The notes beneath the pieces were generated by a model. The model was not told the DNA's origin. It made no database searches and saw nothing but the letters and a program-made list of their open reading frames with translations. 64,000 nucleotides of DNA from the NCBI GenBank assembly GCA_963816555.1, contig CAWFLD010000014.1, positions 1-64,000 of the forward strand, written 5' to 3'. The DNA is from Lutibaculum sp963816555 (GTDB lineage: Bacteria > Pseudomonadota > Alphaproteobacteria > Rhizobiales > Tepidamorphaceae). Every line of letters starts with the position of its first letter. Within the stretch, counting starts at the first letter, position 1. This document shows positions 9,212 through 21,364 of this stretch, in pieces. The position numbers and the translations under genes are program-made.

Positions 9212-9906
9212 GCTTCGACAGGTCCATCAAGATCGCGCCGTCGATCCTGTCGGCCGACTTCGCGAATTTCGGCGCCGAGATCGACGCCATCGAGGCGCAG
9301 GGCTGCGACTGGGTGCATGTCGACGTGATGGACGGCCACTTCGTGCCGCAGATCACCTTCGGCCCGCAGACCTGCAAGGCGATCCGCCCGCACGTGAAGA
9401 CGGTGATGGACGTGCACCTGATGATCGCGCCGGTCGATCCCTACCTGTCGGCCTTCGCCGAGGCCGGCGCCGACGTCATCACCGCCCATGTCGAGGCGGG
9501 GCCGCATCTCGACCGCACGCTGCAGGCGATCCGCGGGCTCGGCTGCAGGGTCGGCGTCGCGCTCAACCCCTCGACCCCGCCCGAGGCGATCGAATACGTG
9601 CTCGACCGCGTCGACCTCGTCTGCGTCATGACGGTCAACCCCGGCTTCGGCGGCCAGAGCTTCATCGAGGCGATGGTGCCGAAGATCGCCCGCATCCGCG
9701 AGATGATCGGCGACCGGCCGGTGCATATCGAGATCGACGGCGGCGTGACGCCCGGCACGGCGCCGATGGTCGTCGCGGCCGGCGCCGACGTGCTGGTCGC
9801 GGGCTCGGCCGTCTTCAAGGGCGGCAGCGTGAACAGCCCGGACGTCTACGGCACCAATATCCGCGCCATCCGCGACGCCGCGGACGCGGTCCGCAAGGCC
9901 GCCTGA
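9208..9906 (+). CDS. cbbE: Ribulose-phosphate 3-epimerase
   Basis: This enzyme interconverts xylulose-5-phosphate and ribulose-5-phosphate, feeding phosphoribulokinase. The 232-residue TIM-barrel protein has IAPSILSADFANFGAEI at the N-terminus, the metal-binding HVDVMDGHFVPQITFGP, MTVNPGFGGQ, and EIDGGVTPGT near the C-terminus, all standard RPE signatures. Its start overlaps the cbbX stop by four bases and it is the last Calvin cycle enzyme of the operon. Whether the cell has a second rpe elsewhere cannot be judged here. Confidence 0.95.
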   Translation: MSFDRSIKIAPSILSADFANFGAEIDAIEAQGCDWVHVDVMDGHFVPQITFGPQTCKAIRPHVKTVMDVHLMIAPVDPYLSAFAEAGADVITAHVEAGPHLDRTLQAIRGLGCRVGVALNPSTPPEAIEYVLDRVDLVCVMTVNPGFGGQSFIEAMVPKIARIREMIGDRPVHIEIDGGVTPGTAPMVVAAGADVLVAGSAVFKGGSVNSPDVYGTNIRAIRDAADAVRKAA

Positions 9907-9917
9907 GAGGAGCTCCC

Positions 9918-10475
9918 ATGGCCGCCACGCCCCCGGTCTGCGCGTTCGGCTGGCAGGCGCCGGACTTCAGCCTGCCCGGCCTCGACGGCCGCACCTTCCG
10001 GCTGGCGGACGTCGCCGGCCCGAAGGGCACGCTCCTCATGTTCATCTGCGTGCACTGCCCGTACGTGAAGGCGATCGAGCGGCGCATCGTGCGCGACGCC
10101 GCGGACCTCGAGGCCCTCGGCATCGGCGTCGCGGCCATCTGCTCGAACGACGCCGTGTCTCACCCCGAGGACGGCATCGGGGGCATGAAGGCCCAGGCGG
10201 AGCGGGCCGGCTTCCGCTTTCCCTATCTGCGCGACGAGAGCCAGGACGTGGCGCGCGCCTATGGCGCCGTCTGCACGCCCGACTTCTTCGGCTTCGACGC
10301 GCAGGGCGGCCTGCAGTATCGCGGCCGGCTCGACGCCTCGCGGAAGGAAGCGGGCGCCGACGACGTGCGGCGCGACCTGTACCTCGCCATGAAGCAGGTG
10401 GCGGAAACGGGCAGGGGACCGGAGGAGCAGGTGCCGTCCATGGGCTGCTCGATCAAGTGGAAGCAGCCCGCCTGA
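9918..10475 (+). CDS. Thioredoxin-fold (peroxiredoxin-like) protein
   Basis: This is a cytosolic thioredoxin-fold protein of 185 residues of the AhpC/TSA-redoxin type. It has the N-terminal APDFSLPGLDGRTFRLADVA pattern, a CVHC motif (C44, C47) followed by a proline (PYVKAIERRI), and IGVAAICSNDAV in the core. A typical peroxiredoxin would have a TxxC catalytic motif; here CxxC suggests a thiol-disulfide or peroxide-reducing role that cannot be defined further. The start at 9918 has a good ribosome site (gagaggagct) 11 bases after cbbE, so it may be the tail of the cbb operon and could link redox state to CO2 fixation; that link is inference. Confidence 0.8.
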   Translation: MAATPPVCAFGWQAPDFSLPGLDGRTFRLADVAGPKGTLLMFICVHCPYVKAIERRIVRDAADLEALGIGVAAICSNDAVSHPEDGIGGMKAQAERAGFRFPYLRDESQDVARAYGAVCTPDFFGFDAQGGLQYRGRLDASRKEAGADDVRRDLYLAMKQVAETGRGPEEQVPSMGCSIKWKQPA

Positions 10476-10604
10476 GCCGTGCCGGCCGCGGCCGCCTGCC
10501 GGGCATTCGCCCCGCGCGCATCGTGACGTCTTGCGTCGCCGCCGCCGGGCTGCAAATCTCCGTCCGCTTCACGTTCAAGAGACAAGCCCGGAGATAGGTG
10601 TCGT

Positions 10605-11733
<1,129 letters not shown>

Positions 11734-11788
11734 TCAGGCAACACGGCCGGTGCCGGAGGGCCGGCACCGGCCGCACAGCGAGGACGAC

Positions 11789-12394
11789 ATGACGGCAGAC
11801 GAGAGGGCCACGGCGCCCGCGGCGGAGCGCAACAAGGGGCCGATCCTCGACGTCCTGCGGCGCGTGCTGCCGGAAGAGGGGCTGGTGCTCGAGATCGCCA
11901 GCGGCACCGGCCAGCACGTCGTCCACTTCGCCCGCGCCCTGCCGGGCCTCGACTGGCAGCCGAGCGACCCCAAGCCGGAGATGTGCGGCTCGATCGCCGC
12001 ATGGGCGCAGGCGGAGGGGCTGCCGAACGTGCGGGCGCCGCTGCGGCTCGACGTGCACGACGCGCCGTGGCCGCTCGACCGGGCCGACGCCGTCGTCTGC
12101 ATCAACATGATCCACATCTCGCCGTGGAGCGCGACGGGCGCCCTGATGCGCGGCGCCGCGCGCCTCCTGCCGCAGGGCGCGCCGCTCGTGCTCTACGGGC
12201 CGTATCTTCGTGGCGGCCGGCACACCGCGCCGAGCAACGAGGCGTTCGACCGCCAGCTCCGCGCGCAGGATCCCGAATGGGGCGTGCGCGACCTCGCCGA
12301 GGTCGAGCGGGCCGCCGGCGCGGAAGGCTTGTCGCTCGACGAGGTCGTGGAGATGCCGGCGAACAATCTCTGCGTCGTCTTCCGCAGGGACTGA
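11789..12394 (+). CDS. DUF938 class I SAM-dependent methyltransferase-like protein
   Basis: This 201-residue protein belongs to the DUF938 family, which has a class I methyltransferase fold. The SAM-binding motif I is LVLEIASGTGQHVVHFA, followed by WQPSDPKPEM and the motif CINMIHISPW, both characteristic of the family; YGPYLRGGRHTAPSN is the conserved later segment. The substrate is unknown. The ATG at 11789 is preferred over an in-frame GTG at 11750 because gcgaggacgac provides a ribosome site and family members start at about this point. It lies 55 bases after adhC on the same strand and ends 24 bases from convergent ureJ. Confidence 0.85.
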   Translation: MTADERATAPAAERNKGPILDVLRRVLPEEGLVLEIASGTGQHVVHFARALPGLDWQPSDPKPEMCGSIAAWAQAEGLPNVRAPLRLDVHDAPWPLDRADAVVCINMIHISPWSATGALMRGAARLLPQGAPLVLYGPYLRGGRHTAPSNEAFDRQLRAQDPEWGVRDLAEVERAAGAEGLSLDEVVEMPANNLCVVFRRD

Positions 12395-12418
12395 CCGCCG
12401 GCCGCGGGCGCCTGCGGC

Positions 12419-13000
12419 TCAGCCGAGGGCGAGCGCCAGGCCGGCGACCGAGACCGCCCAGCCGATCGCCCGCGGCGCGACGTCCCCGAGCGGCAGGCGG
12501 CGCAGGCCGAGGCCCAGCCCCATGCCCGCGAGATGCAGCGCGGCGGTGGAGAGCGTGAACCCGATCAGGTAGTTGGCCGCGTCGGCCGCCAGCGGCAGCT
12601 CGCTGCCGTGGGCGTGGCCGTGGAACAGGCCGAACAGCGCGACGAGGCCGGCCCCCGCCGCCGTCGGCAGCCGCAGCGACAGGCCGATGATCGTGCCCAT
12701 CGCGACCACCGAGGCGAGGATCGTCGGCTCGACGAGGGGCAGCGCGACCCCCGCCATCGCCATCAGCGCCCCGGCGAGCATCGAGCCGAGGAACGCCGCC
12801 GGCCACAGCCAGACCGAGCGGCCGCCGGCCATCGCGGCCCACAGGCCCACCGACACCATCACCAGCAGGTGGTCGGGCCCCGACACCGGGTGGGCGAGCC
12901 CCGCCGAGAAGCCCGACACGGCGCCGGCGCCGACATGGGCGAAGGCCGGCTGGGTCGCGGCGATCAGCAGGGGCAGGGCAAGGATGGTCTTCTTGTGCAT
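12419..13000 (-). CDS. ureJ: HupE/UreJ family nickel-related membrane protein
   Basis: UreJ/HupE proteins are small polytopic inner-membrane proteins, probably nickel permeases that supply urease or hydrogenase. The 193-residue protein starts with a signal-like segment (MHKKTILALPLLIAATQPAF) ending before HVGAG. It has about five or six further hydrophobic helices, the conserved HPVSGPDHLL and the histidine-rich FHGHAHGSE. The start at 13000 gives this family-typical N-terminus; longer in-frame readings overlap ureG. It is the last gene of the ureCEFGJ group, 28 bases after ureG. Confidence 0.9.
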   Translation of the reverse strand: MHKKTILALPLLIAATQPAFAHVGAGAVSGFSAGLAHPVSGPDHLLVMVSVGLWAAMAGGRSVWLWPAAFLGSMLAGALMAMAGVALPLVEPTILASVVAMGTIIGLSLRLPTAAGAGLVALFGLFHGHAHGSELPLAADAANYLIGFTLSTAALHLAGMGLGLGLRRLPLGDVAPRAIGWAVSVAGLALALG

Positions 13001-13028
13001 TCGGCTCTCCGCTCGCTTTCGATGGCCC

Positions 13029-13669
<641 letters not shown>

Positions 13670-13673
<4 letters not shown>

Positions 13674-14354
13674 GTGCGAAAGAGCCTTACGTCCTGTGTT
13701 TCATGTCGCATGGAAGCGATGTCGGCGCGGAAGCTGAAGCCGCCGAGATCGTCGAGGGTCGCCTGGAGGGCGCGCGCGGCGAGGTCGGCGATGGCCGGCT
13801 CGAGCGCGGCGACGATGCGCTGGCCGTCGGTCTGGCCGAGCGGCACGAGGCGCACCGCGGCCGAGACGAGGTTCGCCGCGACCGCGTGGAGATAGGCCGG
13901 CAGGGCGACCGCGAGCGGCACGCCGTGCCCGGCGGCGGCGACCGCCACGGCCAGCGGGTAGGGCGTCTCCTCCGAGAGGCCCGCCGTGCCGTCGCTCGGC
14001 CACGCCTCGCCCGTCGTGCGGTGGAAGGACGAGCCCTGCGACACCGTCTCGACGCGGCGTTCCCGCGAGGGGCAGAGCGCCAGCGCCAGCTCCTCGAGCT
14101 CCGCCAGCGCCGCGAGGTCGCGGGCCTCGGCAGCCCGCCAGCGCGCAGGCGAGCAGCACCGCGTCCTGCCAGCCCGCCCCGTGGCGCAGCACGTCGCCGA
14201 TCCATCCCAGGCAGCTCGCGGCGTCGGATACCGTGCCCTCGCGGACGGCCCATTCGAGGCCGTGGCTGTGGCTGAACGCGCCGACAGGGTAGGCCGGCGA
14301 CAGCCAGCTCATCAGCCGGTAGAGGGCGGCGACGCCGGCCGGCTCAGCCGCCAT
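13670..14354 (-). CDS. ureF: Urease accessory protein UreF, one +1 break
   Basis: UreF bridges apo-urease-UreD and UreG during nickel-site assembly. The first segment, from the ATG at 14354, carries the family N-terminus (LMSWLSPAYPVGAFSHSHGL, then WAVREGTV). One extra base near 14135, where ggg probably should be gg, shifts the frame inside a helical region. The +1 frame continues with EARDLAALAELEELA, then SQGSSFHRTTGEAW and a normal C-terminus to the stop at 13670. The corrected length is about 227 residues, normal for UreF. The start overlaps the ureE stop by 11 bases and the stop overlaps the ureG start by 4. Confidence 0.87.
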
Positions 14355-14902
14355 GGGCCTCTTCCGCGGGATGGTGCCGATCGTGTCCGGCGGTCGCGGC
14401 GACCGCCGGGTGGGATTCGGCCCCGTGATCGTGGTCGCCGTGCCCTGCCATGCCCATGCCCATGGCTGCCGTGGCTGTGGCCGTGATAGGCGCCGTTCTC
14501 GGGGTGGAAGGGCGCCTCGACGTCGCGGACATGGCCGCCGAGCCCCTCGATCATCGCCCTGATGACGTGGTCCGGCCTGAGGCGGATGTGGTCGGCGTCG
14601 ATCTCGGCCGGCAGGTGGCGGTTGCCGACGTGCCAGACGAGGCGCATCAGCATGTGCCGGCTGGGTGCCGTCACCTCCATCAGCGGCTCCGGCGCGGCGC
14701 AGACGAGGACGACGCGTCCGTCCTCGAGCTCGAGCCCGTCGCCGTCCCGCAGCGTCGTCGCCTCCGGCAGGTCGAGCAGGAACTCGGTGCCGTGCTGGCC
14801 CGTCAGGGCGATGCGGCGGCGGTGCCGCCCGTCATGGTCGAGGATCACCGTGTCGATCGGCGGCTCGAACGAGCCTTCGGGAAGCACCCTGGTCGCGCGC
14901 AT
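14344..14902 (-). CDS. ureE: Urease nickel metallochaperone UreE, probable +1 break
   Basis: UreE carries nickel to the UreDFG-urease complex. The N-terminal domain reads MRATRVLPEGSF and the metal-binding domain includes LMRLVWHVGNRHLPAEID and MIEGLGGHV. The C-terminus enters a histidine-rich tail (GAYHGHSHGSHGHGHG). One extra base near 14448 then appears: the +1 frame continues as GHGDHDHGAESHP, then HDRHHPAEEAHGG, and stops at 14344, giving the His-rich tail typical of UreE. Without the correction the frame would become arginine-rich and stop at 14312, which is less plausible but cannot be excluded. The corrected protein is about 185 residues. It follows ureC by 12 bases. Confidence 0.85.
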
Positions 14903-14914
14903 AAGGTCGTCTCC

Positions 14915-16624
<1,710 letters not shown>

Positions 16625-16764
16625 CAGCGCACACCCTTCGTGCGGACGGGGAGGGCCGCGGCGGCGCCGCGGCGGCGGAATTTTGTCCGGGCGCGCACTA
16701 GGCATCGCCCGGCCACGACGTTTAGCCTCGCCGCAGATCGATCGACCCGGGAATGGGAGACAGG

Positions 16765-17214
16765 ATGCGGACGATCATGACCACGGCGCTCGCGGCCGCG
16801 CTCGCGCTCCCCGCCCTCGCGTCGGCGCCCCTGGCGCAGGAGGCGGCCCCGGCGGAGCCGCCGGCGCAGAGCAGGCCCGGCGCCCCGGAGGGCGGCGTGG
16901 CCGGCGAGATCACGCTCGATTCGCTGGTCGGCTGGATCGAGACCTCCGACACCATCGCCGAGCGGGTGTCTCGGACGGAGGCGTTCAACAACGTCGACGT
17001 CGCGACGATCGGAAGCGATGCCGACGCGTCCATCCGCAGCCGCATCGAGGAGGCGGTCGCCTCGAACGCGGCCAAGGTCGACGAGCTGCGCGCCGCCATA
17101 AGGGGCCGGGAGGCGCTGTCCCGCCGGCTCGAGGCGGTCGGCCTCCGGATCGACCACATCGTCGCGGCGCGGCTGAGCCGCGAGGGCGACCTGCTGCTCT
17201 TCATGGGGGGCTGA
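16765..17214 (+). CDS. Predicted secreted protein of unknown function inside the urease locus
   Basis: The 149-residue product is not recognised. It starts MRTIMTTALAAALALPALAS, a clear signal peptide, followed by a Pro/Ala-rich linker to about residue 45. The mature part (EITLDSLVGWIETSDTIAER onward) is acidic and predicted helical, with regularly charged segments (for example KVDELRAAIRGREALSRRLE). The ATG at 16765 is favoured over 16753 because gggaga at 16755-16760 then acts as a ribosome site. It points against all neighbouring urease genes, splitting ureAB from ureC. Its codon use looks like that of its neighbours, so it is not obviously foreign. A periplasmic role is inferred only from the signal peptide. 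Confidence 0.7.
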   Translation: MRTIMTTALAAALALPALASAPLAQEAAPAEPPAQSRPGAPEGGVAGEITLDSLVGWIETSDTIAERVSRTEAFNNVDVATIGSDADASIRSRIEEAVASNAAKVDELRAAIRGREALSRRLEAVGLRIDHIVAARLSREGDLLLFMGG

Positions 17215-17249
17215 GGCCGGCCTGCGGCCCTCACGCGGAGAGGCGACGG

Positions 17250-17873
17250 TCACAGCGGCCCTCCCACCTTGTCGTTGAAGCCGTGCATGCGGCGCCTGCC
17301 GGCCACCGGCACGAGCGTGACCTCCCGGCTCTGGCCGGGCTCGAAGCGCACGGCGGAGCCGGCCGGGATGTCGAGGCGCATGCCGCGCGCCTTCTGGCGG
17401 TCGAAGTCGAGCGCCTCGTTCGTCTCGAAGAAATGGTAGTGCGAGCCGACCTGCACGGGCCGGTCGCCGGTGTTCGCCACGCTCAGCGTGACCGCCTCGC
17501 GGCCGGCGTTCAGCTCGATCTCGCCCTCGGCGGCGACCGTCTCGCCCGGCACCAGCGGCTCGGCCGCCTCGCCGCGGATCGGCATGTGCACCGTCACGAG
17601 CTTCGTCCCGTCCGGGAAGGTCGCCTCGACCTGCACGTCGTGCAGCATCTCGGCGATGCCCGGCATCACCTGGTCGGCCCTCAGCACGTGGGCGCCGGCC
17701 TCCATCAGCTCCGCCACCGGCCGGCCGTCGCGGGCGCCCTCGACCACGAACTCGGTGATCAGCGCCACCGCCTCGGGGTGGTTGAGCTTGACGCCGCGCT
17801 CCAGCCGGTTGCGCGCCACCATGGCCGCCATGGCGATCAGGAGCTTGTCCTTTTCCCTCGGTGTCAGCTTCAC
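17250..17873 (-). CDS. ureAB: Fused urease gamma-beta subunit
   Basis: This single 207-residue gene joins urease gamma (UreA) and beta (UreB). Residues 1 to about 100 are UreA (KLTPREKDKLLIAMAAMVAR, NHPEAVALI, VMPGIAEMLHDVQVEATFPDG). From about residue 108 the UreB domain follows (GETVAAEGEIELN, NTGDRPVQVGSHYHFFETN, MRLDIPAGSAVRFEPG), with no stop or start between them. Such fusions are known in Helicobacter and some alphaproteobacteria. The start is a GTG at 17873, as no ATG fits the family N-terminus. It follows ureD by 28 bases and is the last minus-strand gene before the interruption ahead of ureC. Confidence 0.93.
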   Translation of the reverse strand: MKLTPREKDKLLIAMAAMVARNRLERGVKLNHPEAVALITEFVVEGARDGRPVAELMEAGAHVLRADQVMPGIAEMLHDVQVEATFPDGTKLVTVHMPIRGEAAEPLVPGETVAAEGEIELNAGREAVTLSVANTGDRPVQVGSHYHFFETNEALDFDRQKARGMRLDIPAGSAVRFEPGQSREVTLVPVAGRRRMHGFNDKVGGPL

Positions 17874-17901
17874 GTCGTTCGTTCCCCCCGGTTTCCCGTC
17901 G

Positions 17902-18708
17902 TCAGCCGTTCCAGACCCGCGGCAGCGGCACCTGCAGCGCCTCAAGGCCCCGCAGGATGCTCCGCCGCAGCGACAGCCCGTCCGGCGCCGCCATCCTGAC
18001 GGCCAGCATGCCGTTCCAGGCGCTGGCGCCCGCTTCGGCCGGCTGGTCGGCGAGCGCCGCCCGCACCGCGTCCAGCCGTTCCTCCGCGTCCGGCGCGACG
18101 AGCAGCAGGCTCGCGAAGGCGCGGGCGCCGCCGAGAACCGCCGCGCCGGCGACGGTCTCGTGAACCGCGCCGTCGAGCCGCGTCTCGTCGGCATAGACCA
18201 GCCGGCCGCCGCGCCGGATCCGCCAGCTGTCGCGGAAGAGGCCGCTGCGGACCGTCTCGCCGTGCGCCGCGCGGCCGAGCACCACCGGCTCGCAGACGAG
18301 GAGGGCGCCGCCCTCGGCGATCTCCGCGCGGAGCGTGCGGCGCAGCCGGCCGCGGTCGAACAGGATCGTCTCCTGCGGCAGCCAGTCGAGCCGCGCGCCG
18401 CTGCCGACCTCCAGCCGGATGTCGAGCGCGGCCGCTCCGCCGATCGAACGGTAGACCTTCTCGGCCGCCTGCGTGGTCAGCACCGCGCGGGCCCCGTCGG
18501 CCACGCGCGCGGCCACGTCGAAGCGGTCGCCGCCGGTGACGCCGCCGGCGGTGTTGATGAGCACGGCCTCGGGGATCCTCGAGCCGGAGATGCGGGGAAA
18601 GCGCAGGCGGAAGGCGCCGCGCTGATAGGCCTCCTCGACGCGGCCGCCGCCGGGCGCGGGCGCGACGGTGAGGCGCGCGGAGCCGCTCGAGCGCTCGTAG
18701 AGCGGCAT
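17902..18708 (-). CDS. ureD: Urease accessory protein UreD
   Basis: UreD (UreH in some species) binds apo-urease and recruits UreF and UreG for nickel insertion. Recognisable segments are ARLTVAPAPGGGRVEEAYQR, VLINTAGGVTGGDRF, TTQAAEKVYRS, LDWLPQETILFDRGRLRRTL and the C-terminal WNGMLAVRM. The ATG at 18708 gives 268 residues and a 25-base gap from urtE. An alternative ATG at 18759 would overlap the end of urtE and has its purine run directly against the start codon, so I prefer 18708. It continues the urt operon, linking urea import to urease assembly. Confidence 0.9.
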   Translation of the reverse strand: MPLYERSSGSARLTVAPAPGGGRVEEAYQRGAFRLRFPRISGSRIPEAVLINTAGGVTGGDRFDVAARVADGARAVLTTQAAEKVYRSIGGAAALDIRLEVGSGARLDWLPQETILFDRGRLRRTLRAEIAEGGALLVCEPVVLGRAAHGETVRSGLFRDSWRIRRGGRLVYADETRLDGAVHETVAGAAVLGGARAFASLLLVAPDAEERLDAVRAALADQPAEAGASAWNGMLAVRMAAPDGLSLRRSILRGLEALQVPLPRVWNG

Positions 18709-18733
18709 CGCCGGCGCCGCGCCTCCCACGCTC

Positions 18734-19432
18734 TCAGACGGTGAGACGGCGGCGTACATCCTCCTCCACCATCTCCTCGCGAAGGCCCGACATGACGATC
18801 TGCCCACGATCCATCACGGCGAAGCGATCGGCAAGATCCCGCGCGAAGTCGAAGTACTGCTCCACCAGCAGGATCGCGATCCCGCCTTTCTGCCGGAGAT
18901 AGTCGATCGCGCGCCCGATATCCTTGATGATCGAGGGCTGGATCCCCTCGGTCGGCTCGTCGAGCACGAGGAGCTTCGGCTGGGTGACGAGGGCGCGGCC
19001 GATCGCCAGCTGCTGCTGCTGTCCGCCCGACAGGTCGCCGCCGCGCCGCGCCCTCATCTGCTTCAGGATCGGGAACAGCTCGTAGATCTCGTCGGAGATC
19101 GCCTGCTTCTCGCCCCGCGGCAGGGCCGCGAAGCCGGTCTGCAGGTTCTCCTGCACGGTGAGCAGCGGGAAGATCTCGCGGCCCTGCGGCACGTAGGCGA
19201 TGCCGCGGCGGGCCCGGTCGTAGGGCCGCAGGCGCTGCACCTCCTTCTCCTGCCACACGATCCGCCCCTTCGAGACGGGGTGGTGGCCGACGATCGCCTT
19301 GAGGAGCGAGGTCTTGCCGACGCCGTTGCGGCCGAGCACGCAGGTCACCTGGCCGGGCTCGGCGACGAGGTCGATCTTCCACAGCGCCTGGGCGGCGCCG
19401 TAGTGCAGGTCGACGGAATGAAGCGCGAGCAT
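18734..19432 (-). CDS. urtE: Urea ABC transporter ATP-binding subunit UrtE
   Basis: This is the second ATPase of the urea transporter, acting at the inner membrane with UrtD. In 232 residues it has Walker A GRNGVGKTSL, the Q-loop region YVPQGREIFP, the ABC signature LSGGQQQQLAIGRAL and Walker B LLVLDEPTEG followed by IQPSIIKDIG, a LivF/UrtE-type pattern. The ATG at 19432 yields the usual UrtE N-terminus (MLALHSVDLHYGAAQALW). It begins 5 bases after the urtD stop and precedes ureD. Confidence 0.94.
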   Translation of the reverse strand: MLALHSVDLHYGAAQALWKIDLVAEPGQVTCVLGRNGVGKTSLLKAIVGHHPVSKGRIVWQEKEVQRLRPYDRARRGIAYVPQGREIFPLLTVQENLQTGFAALPRGEKQAISDEIYELFPILKQMRARRGGDLSGGQQQQLAIGRALVTQPKLLVLDEPTEGIQPSIIKDIGRAIDYLRQKGGIAILLVEQYFDFARDLADRFAVMDRGQIVMSGLREEMVEEDVRRRLTV

Positions 19433-19437
19433 GGCCG

Positions 19438-20190
19438 TCACCTCCCGAGATAGACTTCGATGACGCGCGGCTCCGCCGACACCTTGTCGAGCGTCCCCTC
19501 GGCGAGGACGGAGCCCTCGTGCAGCACCGTCACCTTCACGTCGAGGTCGCGCACGAACTCCATGTCGTGCTCGACGACGACGACCGACTGTGTCCTGGCG
19601 ATCTCCTTGAGCAGGATCGCCGTCTGGGCCGTCTCGGCGTCGGTCATCCCGGCCGCCGGCTCGTCGACGAGGAGAAGCTGCGGCTCCTGCGCCAGCAGCA
19701 TGCCGATCTCGAGCCACTGGCGCTGGCCGTGGCTGAGATTGGCGGCGAGGACGTGGCGCTTGTCGGCGAGGCGGATCGTCGCGAGGATCTCCTCGATCCG
19801 GTCCTTCTCGGGGCCGCTCGTGCGGTGGAAGAGCGTCGCGAAGGGCCCGCGCGGGGCCTTGAGCGCGAGCTCGACGTTGTCCCACACGGTGTGGCTCTCG
19901 AAGGTCGTCGGCCGCTGGAACTTGCGGCCGATGCCGAGATTGGCGATCTCGGCCTCGTCGAGCGTCGTCAGGTCCGTCGTGCCGGCGAAGTAGACGGTGC
20001 CCGTGTCGGGGCGCGTCTTGCCGGTGATGACGTCCATCATCGTCGTCTTGCCGGCGCCGTTGGGGCCGATGATCGCCCGCATCTCGCCCGGCGCGATGAC
20101 CAGCGACAGGGCGTTGAGCGCCTTGAAGCCGTCGAACGAGACGGTGACGTTGTCGAGGTAGAGCAGGCTTTCGGTCAGCTTCTCGTCCAT
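19438..20190 (-). CDS. urtD: Urea ABC transporter ATP-binding subunit UrtD
   Basis: This is the first ATPase of the UrtABCDE urea importer. The 250-residue protein has Walker A GPNGAGKTTMM, the LivG/UrtD-type GRKFQRPTTFES, the degenerate family signature LSHGQRQWLEIG (LSHGQ in place of LSGGQ, typical of UrtD) and Walker B LLLVDEPAAGMTD. The His-switch is VVVEHDMEF. It starts 4 bases after the urtC stop and is tightly packed with urtE, so the two ATPases are co-translated. Confidence 0.94.
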   Translation of the reverse strand: MDEKLTESLLYLDNVTVSFDGFKALNALSLVIAPGEMRAIIGPNGAGKTTMMDVITGKTRPDTGTVYFAGTTDLTTLDEAEIANLGIGRKFQRPTTFESHTVWDNVELALKAPRGPFATLFHRTSGPEKDRIEEILATIRLADKRHVLAANLSHGQRQWLEIGMLLAQEPQLLLVDEPAAGMTDAETAQTAILLKEIARTQSVVVVEHDMEFVRDLDVKVTVLHEGSVLAEGTLDKVSAEPRVIEVYLGR

Positions 20191-20194
20191 GGCC

Positions 20195-21364
20195 TCACTC
20201 CGCCAGTTGAGGCGTCTCGTCGACGCCCGCCTCGGCGTCCTCGGACGCGTGCCGGCGCGCGGCGCCGCTCGCCCGCCAGCCGTGGAAGCCCGACACGGCG
20301 GTGCCGACGATGCCCCGGGGCAGGAAGAGCGTCACCGCCACGAACAGGGCGCCGAGCGCATAGAGCCAGAACTCGGGGAAGGCGCCGGTGAAGTAGGTCT
20401 TGGCGTAGTTGACGAGCACCGCGCCGATGATCGGCCCGACCAGCGTGCCGCGGCCGCCGACGGCGACCCAGACCACCGCCTCGATGGAGTTGGCGGGGGC
20501 GAACTCGCTGGGGTTGATGATGCCGACCTGCGGCACGTAGAGCGCGCCCGCGATGCCCGCGAGCATCGCCGACAGCGTCCACACGAAGAGCTTGTAGTGC
20601 TCGACCCGGTAGCCGAGGAAGCGCGTGCGGCTCTCCGCGTCGCGCACGCCGACGAGCACCTTGCCGAACTTCGAGGTGACGATCGCCCGGCACAGCACGA
20701 AGGCGGCGGCGAGGAAGATCGCCGAGGCCGCGAAGAGCGCGGCGCGCGTGCCTGAGGCCTGGACGCTGAAGCCCAGCAGGTCCTTGAAGTCGGTCAGGCC
20801 GTTGTTGCCGCCGAAGCCCATGTCGTTGCGGAAGAAGGCGAGGAGCAGCGCGTAGGTCAGCGCCTGGGTGATGATCGACAGGTAGACGCCCGTGACCCGC
20901 GAGCGGAAGGCGAACCAGCCGAACACGAAGGCCAGCGCGCCTGGCACCAGAACGACCATGAGCATGGCGAACCAGAACATGTCGAAGCCGTACCAGTACC
21001 AGGGCAGGTGGTCCCAGTTCAGGAAGACCATGAAGTCCGGCAGGACCGGGTTGGCGTAGACGCCGCGGCTGCCGATCTGGCGCATCAGGTACATGCCCAT
21101 CGCGTAGCCGCCGAGCGCGAAGAAGGCGCCGTGGCCGAGCGAGAGGATGCCGCAGAAGCCCCAGACGAGGTCGAGGGCCAGCGCCAGCAGCGCGTAGGTC
21201 AGGTACTTGCCGACGAGCGCCATCGTGTAGGTCGACACCCAGAAGGGGCTCGAATGCGCCGCGTTGAAGTGCAGCAGCGGCACGACGACGGCGACCGCGA
21301 GCAGGATCGCGACGACGAGCCAGGTCCAGGCGCCGAGCCGGCGGAAGAGGCCTGCTGTGATCAT
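20195..21364 (-). CDS. urtC: Urea ABC transporter permease UrtC
   Basis: UrtC is a LivM-type permease of the urea importer. The 389-residue protein begins MITAGLFRRLGAWTWLVVAI and has roughly nine to ten hydrophobic segments. It carries the branched-chain permease signatures LDLVWGFCGILSLGHGAFFALGGY and GPIIGAVLVNYAKTYF. The C-terminal 25 residues are polar and acidic (HASEDAEAGVDETPQLAE). The start overlaps the urtB stop by four bases. Confidence 0.94.
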   Translation of the reverse strand: MITAGLFRRLGAWTWLVVAILLAVAVVVPLLHFNAAHSSPFWVSTYTMALVGKYLTYALLALALDLVWGFCGILSLGHGAFFALGGYAMGMYLMRQIGSRGVYANPVLPDFMVFLNWDHLPWYWYGFDMFWFAMLMVVLVPGALAFVFGWFAFRSRVTGVYLSIITQALTYALLLAFFRNDMGFGGNNGLTDFKDLLGFSVQASGTRAALFAASAIFLAAAFVLCRAIVTSKFGKVLVGVRDAESRTRFLGYRVEHYKLFVWTLSAMLAGIAGALYVPQVGIINPSEFAPANSIEAVVWVAVGGRGTLVGPIIGAVLVNYAKTYFTGAFPEFWLYALGALFVAVTLFLPRGIVGTAVSGFHGWRASGAARRHASEDAEAGVDETPQLAE

